From Cheiracanthium punctorium (taxonomy: Eukaryota; Arthropoda; Arachnida; Araneae; Cheiracanthiidae): a stretch of 64,000 bases of DNA. The stretch is taken from NCBI GenBank assembly GCA_038373885.1, contig JAWZYV010000091.1, forward strand, positions 1,302,001-1,366,000, in the 5' to 3' direction. Shown in pieces: positions 59,816 through 64,000 of this stretch. The notes under the pieces are model-generated. The model did no database searches, had not been told where the DNA came from, and saw nothing but the letters and a program-made list of their open reading frames with translations. Every line of letters begins with the position of its first letter. Position 1 is the stretch's first letter. Both the position numbers and the translations under genes were made by a program.

Positions 59816-60555
59816 AAGGTATCCGCACACCTCCGAAAATAATTTTCGGTCAAAAAATCGATTTTTCAATTTTGATGAAATAAAAAATTTTTATCGTTTA
59901 TCTTTCTAAAATCACTTGAATTTTTATTGTATCACAAGTAGAAGCAGAGATATAGCAGTTTGAAAATTAGTAGCTCTAAGCTAAATAAAGTGTATATGAA
60001 AGTTGTTTTTAGCGTTTTCTCAACATGAAGTTTTTTGACGATTTATTTATCGCAAAACATCATAACTTAAAAACCAATGCATTGAATGGGATGAATTTTT
60101 GTTCGTATGTTTTTTATATATTATTAAAGGGAATAGACTAAGCCCATTAACATAAACTAATAATATTTCAATTTATGGCTGTTTGTATTTAAAGTTCTTG
60201 GCTGCTTTCGCATTTCTTACCATATTCATACTGATTTACTATTCCAGCTTCTCATGTACCAGCACAAACTTCTTGACAATAGTCTTTTCCCTAGATTATA
60301 TTATCATTAATCTTATGCATTTTACAGATTTTGAATATGTAAGTAATTTTTCGAGTTAAGGTGTTTTGCAGAAATGCAAAAATTTTGATATTTTTTTGTC
60401 TTTTCCTGCCCCAAATTTTTTTCCGGGTATTTGATAACTTTGTTTTAAATAATTATCTCATTTTTTTTTCTTACACTTAATGATAAAATATAGTTTTAAG
60501 TGTAACATTTTTAAAATTTCAAAAAAAAGTCTCCGCAGGTGTACGAATACCTTAA
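59814..60555. mobile_element. TTAA-flanked insertion in the mariner
   Basis: TTAA at 59814-59817 and 60552-60555 encloses inverted ends GGTATCCGCACACCT and GGTATTCGTACACCT (13 of 15). The interior is AT-rich and non-coding. Since TTAAGG contains TA, a mariner-like TA target cannot be excluded. Confidence 0.65.
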
Positions 60556-60979
60556 GAAGAGCTCCAATGAGTGTCAATGAGAATAAATAATCGTTTAATT
60601 GTTTTCCAAGGCGTCTTTATGAATTGTTTAATTTGTGATCTTAATTTAGGTTAATTTTTGATTACATGTTATTGTAAAAATTTAATTACCGAAGCGAATT
60701 GTATGGAATTTTCATAAACTGTAAATGATGTTTTATATTGTTTATATGCCTCTTAGAATGTCATTATGGTCTGTCTATCGGTTTTGGAAGTTGTATATGC
60801 CACCGGTGAGCTTTGAAATACGGTACAGCGCCATCTGTCGGGTGAAAATGACGATTTTTTTTGCATATTTGGCTTGCGCATGTTCTGAAACGTGTAAATA
60901 CCAAATTTCACTGGAATATTCTCGGTAGTTTTCTCTCCAGCAACCCTTGAACACTTGCAGTTTAATTATGGCCACCCAG

Positions 60980-61246
60980 TATAATAAAAATTCAATATGA
61001 ACTTATTTATTTCAAGTGGATGAAAATTAAATACATTGAATGGAGACAAATTTTTGTCAAATGTTTTTTCTAGCGCCCATTGTGATTGCCTCCACAATGG
61101 GTGTTGACTTCTAGTGTATAATAAAAATTGAGTATGAAGTTATTTATTTTAGGTGGACGAAGGTTGAATATATTGATTGTTGACATGCTTTTGGCAAGTG
61201 TTTTTTCTAGAGCCTGTTGTAATTGCCTCCACAACGGTCTTCTACG
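60980..61246. repeat. Two ~134-bp tandem units
   Basis: Units beginning TATAATAAAAATT at about 60980 and 61114 share GTTTTTTCTAG and TTGCCTCCACAA in order. The mariner at 59466-60979 inserted right at the first unit. Confidence 0.7.
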
Positions 61247-61339
61247 TAGTTTTAGCGATATTCTGCTATTTGAAATGCAACAAAATTGATATCTTATTAA
61301 GGATTACAAGATGAAGCTTTCCATCTAAAATAGTGTCTG

Positions 61340-61640
61340 TATAGTTGATAGTTTTTCTACAAAAGCACTCAAAATAATTTCAATACAATAGGGGCAGTGG
61401 CAGTTTAGAGACAGGTACCTATTTAAAGCATTTAATACTATCCTACAACATGATTAGCTAATAATCCGACGACGATCGTCTGCCTCCCTCAAAATTTGAG
61501 CCGAACGCCGCCAATGTTCGTGACTTTTGCGATAAATTGCCAAATATGGCGTGAAAAAAAATGCTTTGAAAAATGAACCGAACGTGGCGATATTTTCATT
61601 ATTTGGCGATAATACGTAAGTACTTCGAAAAATAACTAAT
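61340..61640 (+). repeat. Diverged fragment related to the HINE-like family
   Basis: It shares CTACAAAAGCACTCAAAA, TCTGCCTCCCTCAA and the GGCGATA/CGCCAA vocabulary with 8215-8400 of copy 1, in the same order but with much divergence. Confidence 0.55.
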
Positions 61641-61739
61641 CTGATTATATTAAGCTATGATGATTTCATTGGGAATTTTGAAAATTCGTTACTCGCGCTG
61701 CAATTAACTGATTTAGTGTACTGTGTTTTGTTAAGGAAT

Positions 61740-62893
61740 GGTAAGGGCTGTCTGCCTAGGAGTGCGAAGGTGTTGCTGCGGTCGCAGGAATTTCTCCGAA
61801 CGACGAAAACCCGTTAATGCGTTACAACCCAAAACGGGCATGCTGGAACGTCCATTCTTCTGTCTTACGAGAAAGATTTTGGATCATTAAAGGTCGGAGA
61901 ACTATTCGCTCCGTTATTAGAGACAGTGTAACCTGTAAAAGACAAAAAGTGCGAAACCTAGAAGTTCCATTTCCACCCTACCTCCTGATCGAACTAGATT
62001 ATCAGCAGTGTTTGAAGTATTCGGTGTGGATTTGGCCGGTCTCCTGATAACCAAGTCTAATGAGAAAGTTTGGTTTGTCCTCTTTTCCTGTGCTTTTATA
62101 GGGCTGTCCACCTCTAGAGCTGATACCTTCTCTCAGTACAAATGCATTTATTTCAGCATTACGAAGATTTATTGCAAGGAGAGGTAGAATATCTGTTCTG
62201 TATTCAGATATGGAACTAATTTTACTGGCTTAAATTTCTGCATTAAAACAGCTTAATTGGTCAAAAATTCAAAGAGAATTCAAAGTTAACCAAGAAGATA
62301 GAAGTTTAACCCACCCGCTGCCCCATGGTGGGAGGATTCTGGAAACGGCTAATTGGAATCCTTAAAGACCTTCTCAGAAAAAATGGTCGTTCAACCCTTG
62401 CTTATCAGGAACTCTTGACTTTCGTTTGCGAGTGTGAATCCATCATGAATAACAGACATTTAACATACTTATCAGAAGAACCAGGTTTGAAAACTTTTAC
62501 ACCTTCATTATTCCTACAGGACCTCTCTACTAATAATGTGCCCGATCTGGACAAAATTGACAAGACCAATATCAATAAGATACAGATATGTGCAAAGACC
62601 GAGGGAAACATTGAAAGAAAGATTTCGAGCTGAATATTTAGGGTTTGTTGAGATCCGCCATACCTATGAAACCCGACCCAATCAAAGTTGGAGACGTTAT
62701 CTTAATTAGTAGGGAGGATAAGAAACGACTTTACTGGCCCTTGGGTAGAGTGATCAAACTTTTTCCTGGAAGAAATGGCCGTGTCAGACTAGTGAAGTTG
62801 AAAGCGTCCAAAGGAACTCTATTCAGACCTATCCAAAGACTACATCCTTTAGAGGTCACCGAAACCACGAGTGCTTCATTGAACTTGATATAG
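61740..62893 (+). pseudogene. BEL/Pao retrotransposon integrase and C-terminal domain remnant
   Basis: The fragments are in the order expected for the end of a BEL/Pao pol. First comes LRERFWIIKGRRTIRSVIRD followed by CKRQK (zinc-binding H2C2 region, 61857-61955). Then a catalytic-core stretch in shifted frames contains VDLAG-like and VLYSD-like text. Next is GGFWKRLIGILKDLLRKN (62329-62385), where the residue expected to be the catalytic glutamate is lysine. Last is a DUF5641-type domain with VGDVILISREDKKRLYWPLG (62687-62746) and RPIQRLHPLEV. Frameshifts and stops are present, so it is inactive. The gag, protease and reverse transcriptase parts are not in the window. Confidence 0.85.
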
Positions 62894-63052
62894 ACTCTTT
62901 TACTTATTGAACACTTTTAGTACTCTAGTTTTAAAAATTTATATCTCATTATTAATTATTATTTATTCATTCTACATTTTAGTTTTGAATATTTGAATTG
63001 TGTATTTATGGTTTAGATTTTGTTGAGTTTTTCTCCCAAGAGTGCAAAACTC

Positions 63053-63340
63053 AAGTGGAGAGAATGTTGCGCCAAGTAAGTAACCGACTCTATGGTTCCA
63101 GGTTGCCATGTGCCCTTATTCAGATAGATTTAGTAGCTGCTAAACCTATTGTTTAGTTACTAAATTTAGTGAAGTGGACTCAGGTAGAATTTGGAGGCGA
63201 AGATACTAAACACATGTCCAAAACAAGCTGCTAAAATCACGTGAGCAAACAAACTGCTAAATCACCGACTAAAAAAAAGTACCCCTGGAACAAGCGCTCT
63301 GATTGGTCTACTAACTTCCCTGTTAACTTTTCCCTTGGTG
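63053..63340 (+). mobile_element. BEL/Pao polypurine tract and candidate LTR start
   Basis: A purine-rich AAGTGGAGAGAA (63053-63064) is followed by TGTTGCGCCAAGTAAG, a plausible 3' LTR start about 170 bp after the pol stop. The LTR end is not defined; the right border given is a guess before a different repeat begins. Confidence 0.45.
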
Positions 63341-63346
63341 TTAGTC

Positions 63347-63420
63347 TAAGGTGACCAAACGTCCCCATTTTCCGGGGACAGTCCCCATTTTCAGGACGTT
63401 TTTCAAATTGTCCCAGAATG
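63347..63420. mobile_element. hAT-like terminus
   Basis: AAGGTGACCAAACGTCCCC with the mirrored CCGGGGACAGTCCCC resembles ends of hAT elements in other animals. No partner end was found. Confidence 0.3.
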
Positions 63421-63675
63421 TAAAAATGGAACTGGGGACAATCTATCGACCGAATCGGCGTTAGGTCCGTTTTCGTGGAAGGAACAGCATTGCCGATGGA
63501 ACGCCTTCTGAATCCAAGTCCATGACAGAAGGTCAGAAACTACTCTATTGTACGAAAACCTTTGCGGCCACCCAAACCTGGCGCCAAGCGAAGAAATTTT
63601 TACGAGACATGCGGACGGCAATTTTAAGTTTACAAATGCGGTTTTGCTTGTAAATATTTGTAAACTAAAGTTTCA

Positions 63676-64000
63676 TCTAATATATAAAATTCTCCTGTCC
63701 CAGTGTTAGTCACCTAACTCCTCCGAAACCACTCGACCAATTTTAATGAAATTTTCTATGTATATTCGTTAGGTCATAGAATAGGTTTTTAACTATGTCT
63801 CATACCCCTAAGTCATAAGGGCGGTCCACCCCAAAATGTTTAGCCCCCGAGTGCTATTCATTTCAATCAGGATTTCTGTGTAGACATTAGCGTGTCGAAT
63901 CACTTTTCAGATGTGTTTGCCAGATAATGTGGAGAGGGGGGGGGGAGTTAATAAAATGTTGAAAGTCGCACAAGGTTTGCAATTTTTGATAATTGATCGC
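63676..64000 (+). mobile_element. Helitron 5' end, runs off the window
   Basis: A|TCTAATATATAAAATTCTC followed by CACCTAACTCCTCCGAAACC is the kind of 5' terminus seen in arthropod Helitrons. The 3' hairpin and CTRR end would lie beyond 64000. Confidence 0.55.

Larger units (their letters stand above)
59466..60979 (+). mobile_element. Mariner-type element with ~170-bp TIRs
   Basis: The left end CAGGGTGGCCGTAATTAAAC and the reverse-complemented right end CTGGGTGGCCATAATTAAAC begin inverted repeats that continue for about 170 bp (both include ACACGTTTCAGAACATGCGC). TA flanks lie at 59464-59465 and 60980-60981. The interior has a short transposase remnant and a 742-bp TTAA-flanked insertion, and no catalytic domain. 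Confidence 0.85.

Overview
This window looks like repeat-dense, AT-rich intergenic or intronic DNA from a eukaryote, most likely an arthropod and plausibly an arachnid. The reasons are that there is no long open reading frame, no operon-like packing and no convincing host gene. There are many short transposable elements of animal type: Helitrons, hAT MITEs, Tc1/mariner, pogo-like and piggyBac-like elements, BEL/Pao, and tRNA-derived SINEs. The organism call is an inference from repeat content only. All coding traces I recognise are broken transposase or integrase remnants.

Layout. 1-4956 is AT-rich with nothing recognisable. 4957-5360 holds two hAT MITEs with target-site duplications (TSDs). 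7341-9323 is the first of three copies of a ~2-kb family that I interpret as Helentron-associated (HINE/DINE-like); the others are at 42081-44058 and, inverted, 56560-58201. 9468-13244 is a hAT relic split by a non-autonomous Helitron (10697-13033), with a second Helitron copy at 16737-18779. 14283-16475 is a nest of hAT MITEs and a SINE. 19420-20590 is a GC-richer block ending in CAGT repeats, possibly a LINE tail. 22620-23091 is a TTAA-flanked element with a perfect 85-bp inverted repeat. 25-32 kb is mostly AT-rich with a few MITEs that have perfect 8-bp TSDs.

33.8-41.5 kb is a rearranged cluster. A CCCA...TGGG-terminated repeat with many CAAGCTT motifs is interrupted by a Helitron (35214-37134) whose empty site survives in a second copy of the same repeat (48691-50178). 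This repeat abuts the N-terminal half of a DDE transposase on the minus strand and, about 3.5 kb away, the C-terminal half on the plus strand. Between them lies a broken Tc1/mariner gene.

44.1-52.1 kb is a deep nest. A mariner relic is split at TA by a ~6-kb element (44716-50748), which in turn holds hAT elements, a SINE, a long palindrome and the second CCCAGACAG repeat. A pogo/Tigger-like element with a TTAA-flanked insertion follows (50972-52077). 59.4-61.0 kb is a mariner with long inverted repeats and its own TTAA-flanked insertion. 61.7-63.3 kb is the decayed 3' end of a BEL/Pao retrotransposon, and a further Helitron 5' end runs off the window at 63676.

The elements do not work together as a pathway. 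The value of the window is as a record of insertions, inversions and element structure that can be read from TSDs and nested order. No CRISPR array, rRNA or true tRNA gene was seen.
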